DNA from: Leptospira levettii
GTDB lineage: Bacteria > Spirochaetota > Leptospiria > Leptospirales > Leptospiraceae
DNA length: 64,000 nt
NCBI RefSeq assembly: GCF_002812085.1
Contig: NZ_NPDM01000001.1
Span: 62,001-126,000, forward strand
Reading direction: 5' to 3'
The notes under the pieces were generated by a model that was given only the letters and a program-made list of their open reading frames with translations, was not told the origin of the DNA and made no database searches. This document shows, in pieces, positions 29,262 through 38,561 of the stretch (positions are counted from its first letter, which is position 1; each line of letters opens with the position of its first letter). Made by a program: the position numbers and the translations under genes.

Positions 29262-30655
29262 TTTACATTGACTTGAACAAGATCGTCTTCACTGATTCCC
29301 ATAAGGATTTCCATTTCATTTTGGTTATGTGGTTTGCATTCAACATATCTTTTTTCAATGGTTTCACCGGACTTCACCATCAGATAATAACCAGAAGATA
29401 CGTCACCTAACACAGAGACAGTTGGAACGAGAAGGATATCCTTCATTCCTTCAGTTTCTACTTGGACAAGACCAAACATCCCTGGGAGCAAAGATAATCG
29501 TTTTTTATGTAACTTAGCCCTAACTCCAATTCCATGGGAACGAGCATCCAAATAACTGCTTATCTTATCGATTTCACCATTAACAAATTGAGAACCTTCG
29601 AGGCTCGGGTGAAACGTAATCTCCTTACCAAGTTTCATCAACTTTAGATCTGATTCACCTATTTGATACGATACCGACAGATCTCCATTTTCTATGAGAG
29701 CAATCGCTGGCAGATGATTGGTAAGTTCTCCTTCCTTTAGGTGGACTTTGAAAATTGATCCAGCTTTAGGAGCATATAATTTAAATTCTGAAATCATTTG
29801 TTTGTTGGTTTGGATTTGGTTTTCGAGAATTTTCGTATTGGTAACACTTAGATCATATTCAGTTTTCTCAATCAGGGAATTTTGACGTTTCCATATTTTA
29901 ATCCTATCACTGATTGAGACTGTATCTTCTGGAAAATCCAAATGAAGTGTATTGACTAAACTTTCTCTATCACGATTTAGATTTTTAAAATGAGCCTGTT
30001 TTGCATCGACATCCAGTTTCCAACGGTCAAGCTCCGATAAAGAAACAAAACCTTCCTTCCACATTGTTTCTTTTTTTTCCATTGTCAATTTAGAGGTTTC
30101 CCATTCGCTCTTCGCAAGTTCTAACAATTCCGTTTTTTTATCGATTTCTCGAAGTTTAACCTCGATTAGATTTTCTGCTTGTTTCCATTTTTCCAAAGCG
30201 ATGATCTGATTGGCTTTTGCAACTTCCAATGAAATTGATAATTTATCTCCTTCTAAACGGAGTAACTCATCATCTAATTGTAATAACAAATCTCCTTTTT
30301 TAACAGATTGGCCTTCTGCGACATGAAGGAATTTTATCCTTCCAAGATGTTTGGTCTGTAATTGGATTTCCTTAGTTGCTTCCACAGTTGCTGGATACTC
30401 CAATGTAATTCGTTTTTGGATCACAACTGGTTTTTGAAATAATGGAACGTCTTTGGGATTTCCAATTGCATACACATTTTGGTCTGCTAGGAACCAATCC
30501 TTGTGATACAAGATTGTTGTCAGCCAAGGGAATCGATTACGGATGTTCTCATTCGAAAACCAGGTAAATAGAATGGAAAGAGTTGTGGATACAAAGAAGT
30601 AAAGAATCAAGTATTTCCATTTTTCTCTAAGAATCTGGAGGATTTTCGCTTTCAT
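29258..30655 (-). CDS. HlyD/MFP-type periplasmic adaptor
   Basis: This 465-residue protein has one N-terminal membrane helix (KWKYLILYFFVSTTLSILF). A lipoyl/barrel-sandwich half-motif (GRIKFLHVAEGQSVKKGDLLLQ) follows, then a long coiled-coil hairpin of about 130 residues, the second lipoyl half (APKAGSIFKVHLKEGEL) and beta-barrel domains. This is the classic membrane fusion protein that links an RND pump to a TolC channel. I placed the start at the ATG overlapping the upstream stop by four bases; an ATG eleven codons earlier is open but would overlap the neighbour by 37 bases. The stop overlaps the RND start. Confidence 0.9.
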   Translation of the reverse strand: MKAKILQILREKWKYLILYFFVSTTLSILFTWFSNENIRNRFPWLTTILYHKDWFLADQNVYAIGNPKDVPLFQKPVVIQKRITLEYPATVEATKEIQLQTKHLGRIKFLHVAEGQSVKKGDLLLQLDDELLRLEGDKLSISLEVAKANQIIALEKWKQAENLIEVKLREIDKKTELLELAKSEWETSKLTMEKKETMWKEGFVSLSELDRWKLDVDAKQAHFKNLNRDRESLVNTLHLDFPEDTVSISDRIKIWKRQNSLIEKTEYDLSVTNTKILENQIQTNKQMISEFKLYAPKAGSIFKVHLKEGELTNHLPAIALIENGDLSVSYQIGESDLKLMKLGKEITFHPSLEGSQFVNGEIDKISSYLDARSHGIGVRAKLHKKRLSLLPGMFGLVQVETEGMKDILLVPTVSVLGDVSSGYYLMVKSGETIEKRYVECKPHNQNEMEILMGISEDDLVQVNVK

Positions 30656-31269
30656 ACACTTACGATCCAAAACATCATTGCTGACCATAAGATTGGGATA
30701 AAATAACCAAAACTCTTCGTAAATTTAGGATTTGTATCGCTTACAAAATACATCGATTGCGAAAACAAACTTCCATTTACTTTAATAAAAAGAAGAAAGA
30801 GAACAATCCAAAACCCAAAGAGATAAAGGGAATAATAATATGACTCTTGTATCAAACCTATTGATAGATTCCCAATAAACAAACAGAGAATGAGGGAAAA
30901 AAAAGACTGAGTCATTCTTTTCGTTAGTTGGAAAAGTTTATTGGGTTCTTTACTACTTCTGAACTTTAAGTAAAGAAAAACCAATACAATGGAAAAACAA
31001 AAATATAGCAAATACAGAAAATAAATCGAAACAATTTGGAACGGATATAGTTGCCAAAAAGAAACACTTCCATACCGACTCACCATCTCAAGTTCAATCT
31101 GGATATTGGCTAACTTCAGTTTGTCCCAGGAAGTGAAACAATGGATAAAATATAAGATGGTATAAAGGAGAAAAAATGACCAACCCTTTGACCATAAAAG
31201 TTTCCAAATCGAAATGCTTACATTTGTGATTCGTTGGAATCGTGACTGGAGAAAACGTAGATTTTTCAT
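30652..31269 (-). CDS. Polytopic membrane protein of the RND operon, unknown function
   Basis: This 205-residue protein has about five hydrophobic helices, rich in Phe, Tyr and Leu (for example GWSFFLLYTILYFIHCF and FGFWIVLFLLFIKV). I recognise no domain or catalytic motif. It overlaps both neighbours by four bases, lying between a small lipoprotein and the HlyD adaptor, so it is probably an inner-membrane accessory of the same machine. That role is inferred from position only. Confidence 0.75.
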   Translation of the reverse strand: MKNLRFLQSRFQRITNVSISIWKLLWSKGWSFFLLYTILYFIHCFTSWDKLKLANIQIELEMVSRYGSVSFWQLYPFQIVSIYFLYLLYFCFSIVLVFLYLKFRSSKEPNKLFQLTKRMTQSFFSLILCLFIGNLSIGLIQESYYYSLYLFGFWIVLFLLFIKVNGSLFSQSMYFVSDTNPKFTKSFGYFIPILWSAMMFWIVSV

Positions 31270-31787
31270 TTTTTAGATAACTCCTGATTCATTCTATCTA
31301 AATAGTTCTGAAATTGTTTACTTTGGGCCAAAAATAGTGATTTATGTTTCGATTTTACTTGTCTTTCATTCCACTGAAGATACAACAAACAAGCCTCAGG
31401 TGAGACGACCAAAAGTTCTAATAATTGTTTCTCCTCTTCCAAGTTTACTTGGATTTTCTCTTTGGAAAGTAAGATCACTTTAAAATAATACATGATCAGT
31501 TCTGGAGTTTTTTTCTGGGTATCGTTCCATTCCTTTAGAAACTCATTCCATTCACTCAAATAAAAAAGAGATTTTAGGTATAAATTTTCTTCTTCTAGGG
31601 ATAGTTTCCTTTCCTTTTTTCGGTCCGATAGGATCGCCTGTACTACCGTTAAATGTCCAGTATTGTAGGCATCCTTAACGATCTGAAATTCTTTTGGATC
31701 AATGACTTGTTCTTTCTCACAACTAAATGAGAAAAAAATAATTACAATTACCATATACCAAACTCTTCTAACATTTTGTCGATTCAT
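31266..31787 (-). CDS. Small helical lipoprotein of the RND operon
   Basis: The 173-residue product has a signal peptide with lipobox SFSC near residue 23 (VIVIIFFSFSCEKE). The mature part is charged and helical. Its repeated helix pairs (AYNTGHLTVVQAILSDRKKE, then LYLKSLFYLSEWNEFLKEW) suggest a TPR-like fold. There are four-base overlaps at both ends. I recognise no named family. A scaffold or periplasmic assembly role for the RND complex is a guess. Confidence 0.75.
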   Translation of the reverse strand: MNRQNVRRVWYMVIVIIFFSFSCEKEQVIDPKEFQIVKDAYNTGHLTVVQAILSDRKKERKLSLEEENLYLKSLFYLSEWNEFLKEWNDTQKKTPELIMYYFKVILLSKEKIQVNLEEEKQLLELLVVSPEACLLYLQWNERQVKSKHKSLFLAQSKQFQNYLDRMNQELSKK

Positions 31788-32305
31788 GGGTTACCTTCGG
31801 CTCGGGGAAACAATGGTAATTCCGAATCGGGTTTCCATTCCCAATCAAATTGTTCGATTTGTTTTTCATTTAAATCATAAAGGAAGATTCGAATTGATTG
31901 GTTTGGACTCCCCACCTGATAAGGAAACCTAACAAAGAGCACAAATGGGATTCCAAGACCATGGGCAACCTGAGACCAATAGGAAAATCGGGAAGAGTTG
32001 TCTCCATTTTTAGGTAAGATTTGTTTTTGGAATTCACTCAAGTGATTGTTCTCAATTGGATCATTTTTGAATTCATGGATTTCTTCTCGATGGAAAACGG
32101 AATACCCACTTCGCTCTAACGATTCCGAAATCTGAAGGATCACTTCTTTTTCCCAGAGGTAATGATCAGAATAAAAGGAAGAAACTGTGGGTACCAAAAG
32201 TATCAGTTTCCCATGAGGAAGTGGAAATTTTTGATACCTCACAGTTTCATGAAAGAGGGTGCAGGAAACAGAAAAAAGTAGAACAATTGTGAATAGGAAT
32301 TTCAT
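31784..32305 (-). CDS. Small lipoprotein of the RND operon
   Basis: This 173-residue protein begins MKFLFTIVLLFSVSCTLF, a short signal peptide with lipobox SVSC. The mature domain alternates strands and helices (KLILLVPTVSSFYSD, ISESLERSGYSVFHREEI, GLGIPFVLFVRFPYQV). This order is reminiscent of outer-membrane accessory lipoproteins that bind transport machines, but no family can be named with confidence. The gene overlaps the Ig-like lipoprotein gene before it and the next lipoprotein gene by four bases each. Confidence 0.73.
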   Translation of the reverse strand: MKFLFTIVLLFSVSCTLFHETVRYQKFPLPHGKLILLVPTVSSFYSDHYLWEKEVILQISESLERSGYSVFHREEIHEFKNDPIENNHLSEFQKQILPKNGDNSSRFSYWSQVAHGLGIPFVLFVRFPYQVGSPNQSIRIFLYDLNEKQIEQFDWEWKPDSELPLFPRAEGNP

Positions 32306-33666
32306 TTTGCCTCCATTTGGATGATAAAAGGAGAACTCATTTTTTTTCCATTCGCAGAACGTACATCTGCATCTAATTTGAATTCATAATAAGGATAAAA
32401 ATTGGGAGAATTTGATGAACTTGCCAAATTAAAGTCCCCACCAGTTGTATTATTTCCAAACAAAGTTCCATTACAACTAGCTTCACTTTCTGCAAAGGAA
32501 TATGTGATTTCCTTACATCCGAATGGATACACAGATTGGCAATGGCTCCATTCCCATGTCGATAAACGAATGTTACTTGATGGTGGTGAAATTTTTGTCA
32601 ACCGACTGGAAGAGATAACAGAAATTGGATCCATATATTCATCAAAAAATAGTTTGAAATTATCTGTATTTACATCCGCACATGCAGAAGAACTCGCGAT
32701 ACCACCAGTTCCGTCATCTCCACCTCTAAATTGGTATTGGTGTGGTGAAAGAAATGATAATCCTTTACTCCAAAAACATAAAGTAGAATCCCAACGACTC
32801 CCCACGGTACTTCCTAATTCTTGGATTCCAATTCCACACAATTGGGAAGCGAGGCCAAAACCAATGACTTCGGGAGGTTTTGCGACTTCGTTTGTGTAAA
32901 AATCCATTCGGATCGGTTTTTCTATTTTAGTTCCATCCAAAGCAGAAACACCAGAAGCCAAATTGATTTGGTATCTGGTTTGGCTTTGTAAGGGTGCATC
33001 CAATTGTATCTGGACTTGGTTGGGATTTGTCCATTCCAAGTGGTAGGATGTACTTGGTTCCATTCGCAATCCCAAGGAAACATCTGTTTGGTTCATTGGT
33101 TTTGAAAATACAATCGTGATTGGAGTGGTTTGAGTATACCCCGAACAAGCAGTATTCACTTCTTCTAAAATACGATCTTTGATATTACCACCCGTCAAAC
33201 ATTCGTCATACGTTCCTTCTGAGATCAAAATGGAATTTATGGTAGGTGGCAATGGTGAATCTTCGACTTGGACTCGAAACGGAATTGAATACACACGATC
33301 CAAATCTTTTCCTTTTTTGTTTTCACATTGTTTGGTGAGGCGGATCACATACCCACCAGGCAATAATTCTTGGTTCGGAACGAATTTTAAGGAAATATCA
33401 GTTGTTTCAAAATTACCCTTTGTGTTTGGATCAAGGGAAAAAGCAGTCACACAGGACTGTATTTCCATCGGTTGGTTCCATAGGACTGAGATATTTGTTT
33501 TGGGGGATACCGATTGTTCTCCAGAACTAGGAGAAAAGGAAACCACCTTTGGTGTATCATCATTAACAAACATAGCTAACCAATCTTTTGAGGAACCCAT
33601 CTTCGCATGGCAATGATGGAAAACAACCAATGGCAAAAGATAACCACTCCATTTAACGCATTTCAT
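32302..33666 (-). CDS. Lipoprotein with bacterial Ig-like (Big_5/SbsA-type) repeats
   Basis: The 454-residue product has a signal peptide with lipobox FHHC near residue 19. At least two Ig-like repeats follow: VSFSPSSGEQSVSPKTNISV...FVPNQELLPGGYVIRL, and TTPITIVFSKPMNQTDVS...LQSQTRYQINLASGVSALDG. They match the SbsA-type pattern of an F-S-P-M strand and a Y-x-I/V-x-L strand. Several cysteine pairs occur in the C-terminal half. The ATG is preceded by GAGGAT and overlaps the TolC-like stop by 14 bases. A surface-exposed or outer-membrane-anchored accessory is likely. Confidence 0.82.
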   Translation of the reverse strand: MKCVKWSGYLLPLVVFHHCHAKMGSSKDWLAMFVNDDTPKVVSFSPSSGEQSVSPKTNISVLWNQPMEIQSCVTAFSLDPNTKGNFETTDISLKFVPNQELLPGGYVIRLTKQCENKKGKDLDRVYSIPFRVQVEDSPLPPTINSILISEGTYDECLTGGNIKDRILEEVNTACSGYTQTTPITIVFSKPMNQTDVSLGLRMEPSTSYHLEWTNPNQVQIQLDAPLQSQTRYQINLASGVSALDGTKIEKPIRMDFYTNEVAKPPEVIGFGLASQLCGIGIQELGSTVGSRWDSTLCFWSKGLSFLSPHQYQFRGGDDGTGGIASSSACADVNTDNFKLFFDEYMDPISVISSSRLTKISPPSSNIRLSTWEWSHCQSVYPFGCKEITYSFAESEASCNGTLFGNNTTGGDFNLASSSNSPNFYPYYEFKLDADVRSANGKKMSSPFIIQMEAK

Positions 33667-35206
33667 ACGGATCCTCTAAATAAAATGGGGTAAGTTTGCC
33701 TTTCCTTGGTTCCTTTTTTTCGAAATTTTGTGTTGGTATTTGTTCTTTCCAATCAGACAAAAGTTGATTGAATTCACTTTTATATTTATGGCGATGCAAA
33801 TGGTAATATCGATTGGAGAAAGGATCTTCTCCCAGTAAAATGACTAATTCTAAAGCAGTTGCGATGTAATTAAAATAATGATCAAAGGTATGTTCAAATG
33901 CGACAAAAACTTCCTCTTCAGTTTTTAAATATTCAATTTCTGTAATCTGATTTAATTTTTTCTCTTCCGCTTTTTGTTTTAATGTTAAAAATGCAGATCT
34001 TAAAAAATGCAAATATAATGTATATTTTTGGTATTCCTCCTCTAACTTAATTTCTGTAGACTTGGAAAGATTTCGTAAATAAAGTTCGGTTTGTTCTCGT
34101 TCTGTGTGAGACTGAACTAAATTGAATCTAACATCGTATCGTTTTTTATCACGACTTACTTCATCAAATAAATTGATGGAACCACTTTGGAATGCATTTT
34201 CCCCTGGCCCAACCGCTTGGGGACCATAACCTGGAATGCGTTGGATTCCATTCCCTTCTGATTGCATACCATTTTGGGTATTGGAAACAAAACTGGAACC
34301 TCCCAGGTTGGCTTGGAACCCTATACTCACTCCATAAATTTCATTTTGGAGAGGGAATCCTTGGTTTCCATTCCGTCCCAGGTAACCACCTAACACAAGC
34401 TTTGGTTTCCAATCGTTCCTTAGAGATTCTTCTTCTAAATGGACAAGTTCCATTTGGTATCGATTTTTTTTTCGCAGAGGGTGGTTCGCATCAACTTCAA
34501 TCGGTGAAGGAGTTGGTTGGAAAATTTCAATCCTTTCTGTAATCCCAGGTTCCAATTCCAAACTTTCACTTGGGTCAAGGAACATTGCTGCTTTTAATTC
34601 TAAGAGGGAAGATTCTCTTAATGCTAGGGTATGGATTCGTTTGGAATAAAAATCTACCTCCCACTGTTTTAATGATTTTGCCTCTACCGCTTGTAATAAG
34701 TTGGTTTGGATTTCAAGGTTTCGTTTTCGATTTTCTAATTGGTAACGATCGTATCTGTGGTCAACCATCGATTGGATGAGAGTTCGTTTATTGGCATTGA
34801 GGTAAGCTAGGGAGATGTTTTGGAAAATTTTTTCACGTAAGATTTTTTTTTCCTCCAATTGGATGAGTTGTTTGATTTCTAATTTTTGTTTTTCTCGTTC
34901 GATTTCGCCACCATCATATAATAATTGTTGGATTTGGATCCTGACATCTCGATACTCTTGGTCTAATTGTTCGCGGTTCCTTGAGAAAATTCCAAAATAA
35001 TGAACTCCTAATTTCGGTAGGTATTGTTTCCATTTTTCACTCAGTAAAATGGGGAATAATTCTGATTTTGTTCTTTCTAATCTGAATTGGGCATTCCGTT
35101 CGAGACCCACCCAAATACAATCTTCCCATAAAAAGAATCCCTCGGCTTGTAAGGATCCAATTCCCAAAGAAAGATACATTGTCACAATGAAGAGAACACG
35201 CCACAT
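33653..35206 (-). CDS. TolC-family outer-membrane channel protein
   Basis: The 517-residue product has a signal peptide (MWRVLFIVTMYLSLGIGSLQAEG). It is dominated by long, polar coiled-coil helices (IQQLLYDGGEIEREKQKLEIK and others) with short beta segments, the TolC/OEP pattern. The phrase LYDGGE is typical of family members. It is the first gene of the ten-gene minus-strand run and is separated by 121 bases from the divergent FecR gene. No convincing Shine-Dalgarno precedes the ATG. It would form the outer-membrane exit duct for the HlyD/RND proteins downstream. Confidence 0.88.
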   Translation of the reverse strand: MWRVLFIVTMYLSLGIGSLQAEGFFLWEDCIWVGLERNAQFRLERTKSELFPILLSEKWKQYLPKLGVHYFGIFSRNREQLDQEYRDVRIQIQQLLYDGGEIEREKQKLEIKQLIQLEEKKILREKIFQNISLAYLNANKRTLIQSMVDHRYDRYQLENRKRNLEIQTNLLQAVEAKSLKQWEVDFYSKRIHTLALRESSLLELKAAMFLDPSESLELEPGITERIEIFQPTPSPIEVDANHPLRKKNRYQMELVHLEEESLRNDWKPKLVLGGYLGRNGNQGFPLQNEIYGVSIGFQANLGGSSFVSNTQNGMQSEGNGIQRIPGYGPQAVGPGENAFQSGSINLFDEVSRDKKRYDVRFNLVQSHTEREQTELYLRNLSKSTEIKLEEEYQKYTLYLHFLRSAFLTLKQKAEEKKLNQITEIEYLKTEEEVFVAFEHTFDHYFNYIATALELVILLGEDPFSNRYYHLHRHKYKSEFNQLLSDWKEQIPTQNFEKKEPRKGKLTPFYLEDPYEMR

Positions 35207-35288
35207 ATCAAAAGATAGGTGGTATTAATTGATTCTGGTTCTAAATAGAATGATTTGTAGGGAATTTTTTGATTTTTTTTTCTGATTT

Positions 35289-35321
35289 TTGACTTGTAAG
35301 GTAGCGCTTATCCCTTATAAA
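35289..35321 (+). promoter_or_regulatory. Possible promoter placing transcription start on the FecR ATG
   Basis: TTGACT (35289-35294) and TATAAA (35316-35321) lie just before the FecR-domain gene. The spacer (21 bases) is longer than usual. If the TATAAA box is used, the transcript would begin at or next to the ATG at 35328, giving a leaderless message. Confidence 0.35.
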
Positions 35322-35327
35322 AGTGGC

Positions 35328-36050
35328 ATGATCCGTTTGATTCCCTTATTTTTGTTTTTAATCACGACCACTACTGTATTTGCGGAAGAAGTAGGAGTTG
35401 TTAGTTTCATCCAAGGAAACAATTACCTATCAGGTCCCCGTTTTAAAAAAGCAAAAGAACCGGTGAAATTAGGGAGTGTCCTAAAAAAAGGGGATACCAT
35501 CACAACGGAAGATGGAACTTGCGAAATCCAATTGGCAACACAAGCAACCATTCGTTTGGCGAAATTTTCGACTCTCCGCATTGACGACTTATTGAATCCA
35601 AAAACCAAATCCACCACACTCAATTTAGTAGGTGGTAAATTATTCGTAAAAGCTCACAAACCACCAGGTGGTGGTCCTAGTGATTCCCAATTGAGCGTAG
35701 TCAACCCAAGTTTTGTGGCAGGTGTTCGTGGGACAGAATTCCTCGTTGCAACACCAAACCAAGGTGGGGAAGACGAAGACTTAAAGGAAGTCGAAACGGG
35801 AGTTTATGTGAATGAAGGTACAGTTGCAGTTAGCCCTGACAAAAAAGGCAAACAAACGCTAGTGGGCCAAAACGAAGAAGTGGTAGTTTCAGGCAAAGAA
35901 TTGAAAAAACAGATTTTGGATGAGTTTGTAAAAGAGAAAATGCGTATCTTTGAACAATTCAAAGCCATCAAAGAAGAGAACTACCAACGCATCAAAGAAC
36001 AATACGAAAAAAATGATCAAATCATGAACGACTACAAAGGACAAGGTTAA
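35328..36050 (+). CDS. FecR-domain exported protein
   Basis: This 240-residue protein starts at ATG 35328 with a clean signal peptide (MIRLIPLFLFLITTTTVFAEE). The FecR domain follows: VGVVSFIQGN, VKLGSVLKKGDTITTEDG, ATIRLAKFSTLRI and VAGVRGTEFLVA are the usual strand motifs. The last 50 residues form a charged coiled coil. FecR domains are found in sigma/anti-sigma signalling proteins and in many stand-alone Leptospira secreted proteins. No sigma factor is next to it here, so it is probably the stand-alone type. It lies two bases upstream of the DUF4384 gene, so the two are co-transcribed. Confidence 0.88.
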   Translation: MIRLIPLFLFLITTTTVFAEEVGVVSFIQGNNYLSGPRFKKAKEPVKLGSVLKKGDTITTEDGTCEIQLATQATIRLAKFSTLRIDDLLNPKTKSTTLNLVGGKLFVKAHKPPGGGPSDSQLSVVNPSFVAGVRGTEFLVATPNQGGEDEDLKEVETGVYVNEGTVAVSPDKKGKQTLVGQNEEVVVSGKELKKQILDEFVKEKMRIFEQFKAIKEENYQRIKEQYEKNDQIMNDYKGQG

Positions 36051-36052
36051 TC

Positions 36053-36970
36053 ATGAAACGTTTTTTGGTACTTTTCTCAGTTGCCGTTTTATCTGTATTC
36101 TCTGCAGATCGAATTGGTACAACACCAGTATATAAAATAGCGATAGAGGCCTACCCTTCCACGGAAGAAAGTCGGGCTTTGCGAGATTTTATCAAAGAAC
36201 AAATCCAATCCACTGGTCGTGGGCAAATCGTGGTAGCCTTTCCTTCAAGTGAATCCAAAACCTGGGAATTTGACAAACGAGGGGAAGCGACAACGGAAAC
36301 AAAGACCAATTTACAATCTCTGACCCAAGTGGATAAATTGGTCCTCGTTTCACAGGAAGATGGACAAGCACTTGTTTCCTTTGTGGATGTTTTACACGAA
36401 ACGTTGGAATACCGAAATGGACTACCTGAGTCCTTATCTAAAACTTTGGTCGCAGACTTTCTCAGTTACCTAGACAAAAAAAACATCTACCTCGCTCTTT
36501 CCCACACAGGCTCTAGTACAACTTCCCAAGTCAAAATCAACTCACTCAAATCTTCGTATGTTGCCGGAGAACCGATTCGTTTTGAAATCGAAACTGCTGA
36601 AGACAATTATGTGTATGTTGTTCTCGTTCCTGAAAACCAAAAAGGGGAACCCGTATTGCTGTTTCCCAATCCTATGCAAAGTGACAACTTTGTGAAAAAG
36701 GGAGAAAGGATTACCATCCCAGACAAACGGATTTCCTTTAAAGCAGCACCAACTCCTTCAAAAGATAGGATTAGAGCCTTTGTCACAAGAGAAGAATGGA
36801 AAGAATACCAACTCCGTGGCAAAAAGGAAGATCCCTTCTACCGTTTATTACCACCAGCAGTCACTGGCACAAAAACATTGGCACGTTCCCTCACACCTCC
36901 TCCAACCATCACGTCACCAATCGAACAAAGTTTAGTGAACGAGTGGGAATACCAAATCTTATCTCGCTAA
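36053..36970 (+). CDS. DUF4384-domain exported protein
   Basis: The 305-residue product has a signal peptide ending at about VFSA (MKRFLVLFSVAVLSVFSADR). The C-terminal half matches my recollection of DUF4384: GEPIRFEIETAEDNYVYVVL, VLLFPNPMQSDNFVKKGE, then a strand containing IRAFVTREEW. The N-terminal half resembles a domain that looks for environment-linked FecR partners, but I cannot name it. It sits two bases after the FecR gene. A periplasmic or surface location is expected. Function is unknown. Confidence 0.8.
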   Translation: MKRFLVLFSVAVLSVFSADRIGTTPVYKIAIEAYPSTEESRALRDFIKEQIQSTGRGQIVVAFPSSESKTWEFDKRGEATTETKTNLQSLTQVDKLVLVSQEDGQALVSFVDVLHETLEYRNGLPESLSKTLVADFLSYLDKKNIYLALSHTGSSTTSQVKINSLKSSYVAGEPIRFEIETAEDNYVYVVLVPENQKGEPVLLFPNPMQSDNFVKKGERITIPDKRISFKAAPTPSKDRIRAFVTREEWKEYQLRGKKEDPFYRLLPPAVTGTKTLARSLTPPPTITSPIEQSLVNEWEYQILSR

Positions 36971-37011
36971 AATTCTTGCAAATTACACTCATACCTTTTG
37001 TTATATAAGTT

Positions 37012-37215
37012 ATGAGAATCTTTCGAAAACCACTTATCACGATCTTACTCTTTAGTTCTCTCGTCTCTTGTTCCCTCTTTCAAAAAGAGGACAATCAAGA
37101 CAAAGATGCCATCAGTGCTCTCTTATTATCCCTATGGGCTTATAACCAAGCCGCAGGTTGTTCTGGACCTAAGTCTGGATTTACCATTTGTATTCCAAAA
37201 GGGATTGCGGACTAA
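37012..37215 (+). CDS. Very small lipoprotein
   Basis: The 67-residue product is a signal peptide with lipobox LVSC (SSLVSCSLFQ) plus about 45 mature residues, ending in a Cys-containing tail (GCSGPKSGFTICIPKGIAD). The ATG has no Shine-Dalgarno. A TTATAT box (37001-37006) with TTGCAA 19 bases before it puts a transcript start at the ATG. It ends directly before the ATG of the next secreted protein, with no bases between. I recognise no family. Confidence 0.7.
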   Translation: MRIFRKPLITILLFSSLVSCSLFQKEDNQDKDAISALLLSLWAYNQAAGCSGPKSGFTICIPKGIAD

Positions 37216-38424
37216 ATGATGAAAAAGACAGTTTTTCTCCTTCTCTTTTTGGGTGTTAGTTTCCAGGTTTCAGACTACCAGAACCAAACACGTAAATCCG
37301 AAAAAACGATTCTCTCTGAATTATTAAGTGATTCCATTCATTTTGGATTTGGTTCCGAAAAACTTTGGTCAGCAACAAGTGCAGATAACTGGGGTTTTGT
37401 GAGACAATCGGCGACCTGGGCAAGAGGGAATTCTGGAATCATTGATAACTTAATTTTAGCATTAAAGAATGCTGGTTATTTTAACAACCCTACTGCCTCC
37501 CGTACGGATGTTCTCAGTAATGTCAACTTGAGTGGGTTTGGTTCTTCCACTCTAACAATTAAAATCAACACTCCAACGGCAAATGTTGCGTCTACTGCTT
37601 ATGCAGGGAATAAATCCTTTAACCATTTTCTCGAAATTAAAAAGACAGGTGCTTCCACTCCTTCCTTACAATTATTCTTTGATGATCCAAACACAACTTT
37701 GGGCAATGATGGAGCGCTCGTTTACTACCGGTTAGTTGATTTTGGTAACCCACAATTTGCCAATGTAGGGGACGTAATCACCGAAAGTTACACAGGTAAT
37801 GATTCGATTTATGGAACCAAATTCCAAACCTATACTTGGCGGAATGGCCCCGAAAACTCCTCTTGGATCAGCAAACATGGTCGAGTGGTGTTAACAGAAG
37901 TAGATTCTGGAAGGCAACTTTGTTTTCGTTCCGTTGTTAGACTTAGTTTTACCAAATTAAAGGAAATCAATCCATCGAATACAACTGCACTCGACCAATT
38001 AAAAACGGCTTGTGGTGGTAGTGATCAAATTTATTATGTTTTAGCATATATGCAAAAATTTGATTCACCTTTCCTAACAACAGCAAAAGCTACATTCACA
38101 ACAGCTGGAACAAAAGCGGAAACTATCTGTGGTTTATCAACTTCATCCTTTCCCGGAGCCAAACTCTCTTATGGTATTTTTAATATCAATGGGTATGTAA
38201 CTGACCAATTGAATGCAGACCAAGTTCCAACCAACTATCCAAGTCCCACTGTTGGTGGTTCCGATTTTATGTCTGTTGATGAAGCATTTAACAGAACCTA
38301 TGTTGCAGCTGGTGCGAGTATTTCTGGGCAGGCAAGTTTGGGAGTCGTAAAACAATATGAAGAAACATCAAAAACGTATTTAGATGCTTTTGATGGATCT
38401 GCTCAAAATCTAACCTTTAAATAA
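37216..38424 (+). CDS. Secreted protein of unknown function
   Basis: This 402-residue product begins MMKKTVFLLLFLGVSFQVSDY, a probable signal peptide. The remaining sequence is rich in Ser, Thr, Asn and Gly, as in extracellular beta proteins, with few cysteines. I recognise no domain. It directly abuts the small lipoprotein gene (TAA then ATG), so the two are likely co-translated. The next gene is convergent, and the 137-base gap holds a hairpin. Confidence 0.75.
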   Translation: MMKKTVFLLLFLGVSFQVSDYQNQTRKSEKTILSELLSDSIHFGFGSEKLWSATSADNWGFVRQSATWARGNSGIIDNLILALKNAGYFNNPTASRTDVLSNVNLSGFGSSTLTIKINTPTANVASTAYAGNKSFNHFLEIKKTGASTPSLQLFFDDPNTTLGNDGALVYYRLVDFGNPQFANVGDVITESYTGNDSIYGTKFQTYTWRNGPENSSWISKHGRVVLTEVDSGRQLCFRSVVRLSFTKLKEINPSNTTALDQLKTACGGSDQIYYVLAYMQKFDSPFLTTAKATFTTAGTKAETICGLSTSSFPGAKLSYGIFNINGYVTDQLNADQVPTNYPSPTVGGSDFMSVDEAFNRTYVAAGASISGQASLGVVKQYEETSKTYLDAFDGSAQNLTFK

Positions 38425-38444
38425 GAAAAAAATATTTAGACCTA

Positions 38445-38478
38445 GGATTGGAATCTTTGATTTTGCAGATTCCAACCC
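38445..38478. terminator. Hairpin in convergent gap
   Basis: TTGGAATCT (38448-38456) pairs perfectly with AGATTCCAA (38467-38475) across a ten-base loop. GG/CC can extend it beyond one mismatch. It lies between two convergent genes, so a shared stop for transcription is plausible. No T-run follows directly on the plus strand. On the minus strand a T-rich stretch begins about 14 bases later. Confidence 0.4.
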
Positions 38479-38561
38479 TATGGTAGGATTCCTGAAACAA
38501 TCAGTGGATTTTTCCCATGGGATAAAATTCTTGAAACGTAGAATCAAAAATCAGTTTGTTT

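Noticed and set aside
38513..38522. Ten-base palindrome TCCCATGGGA between convergent genes
   Set aside because: Too short to be more than chance and not near any start.
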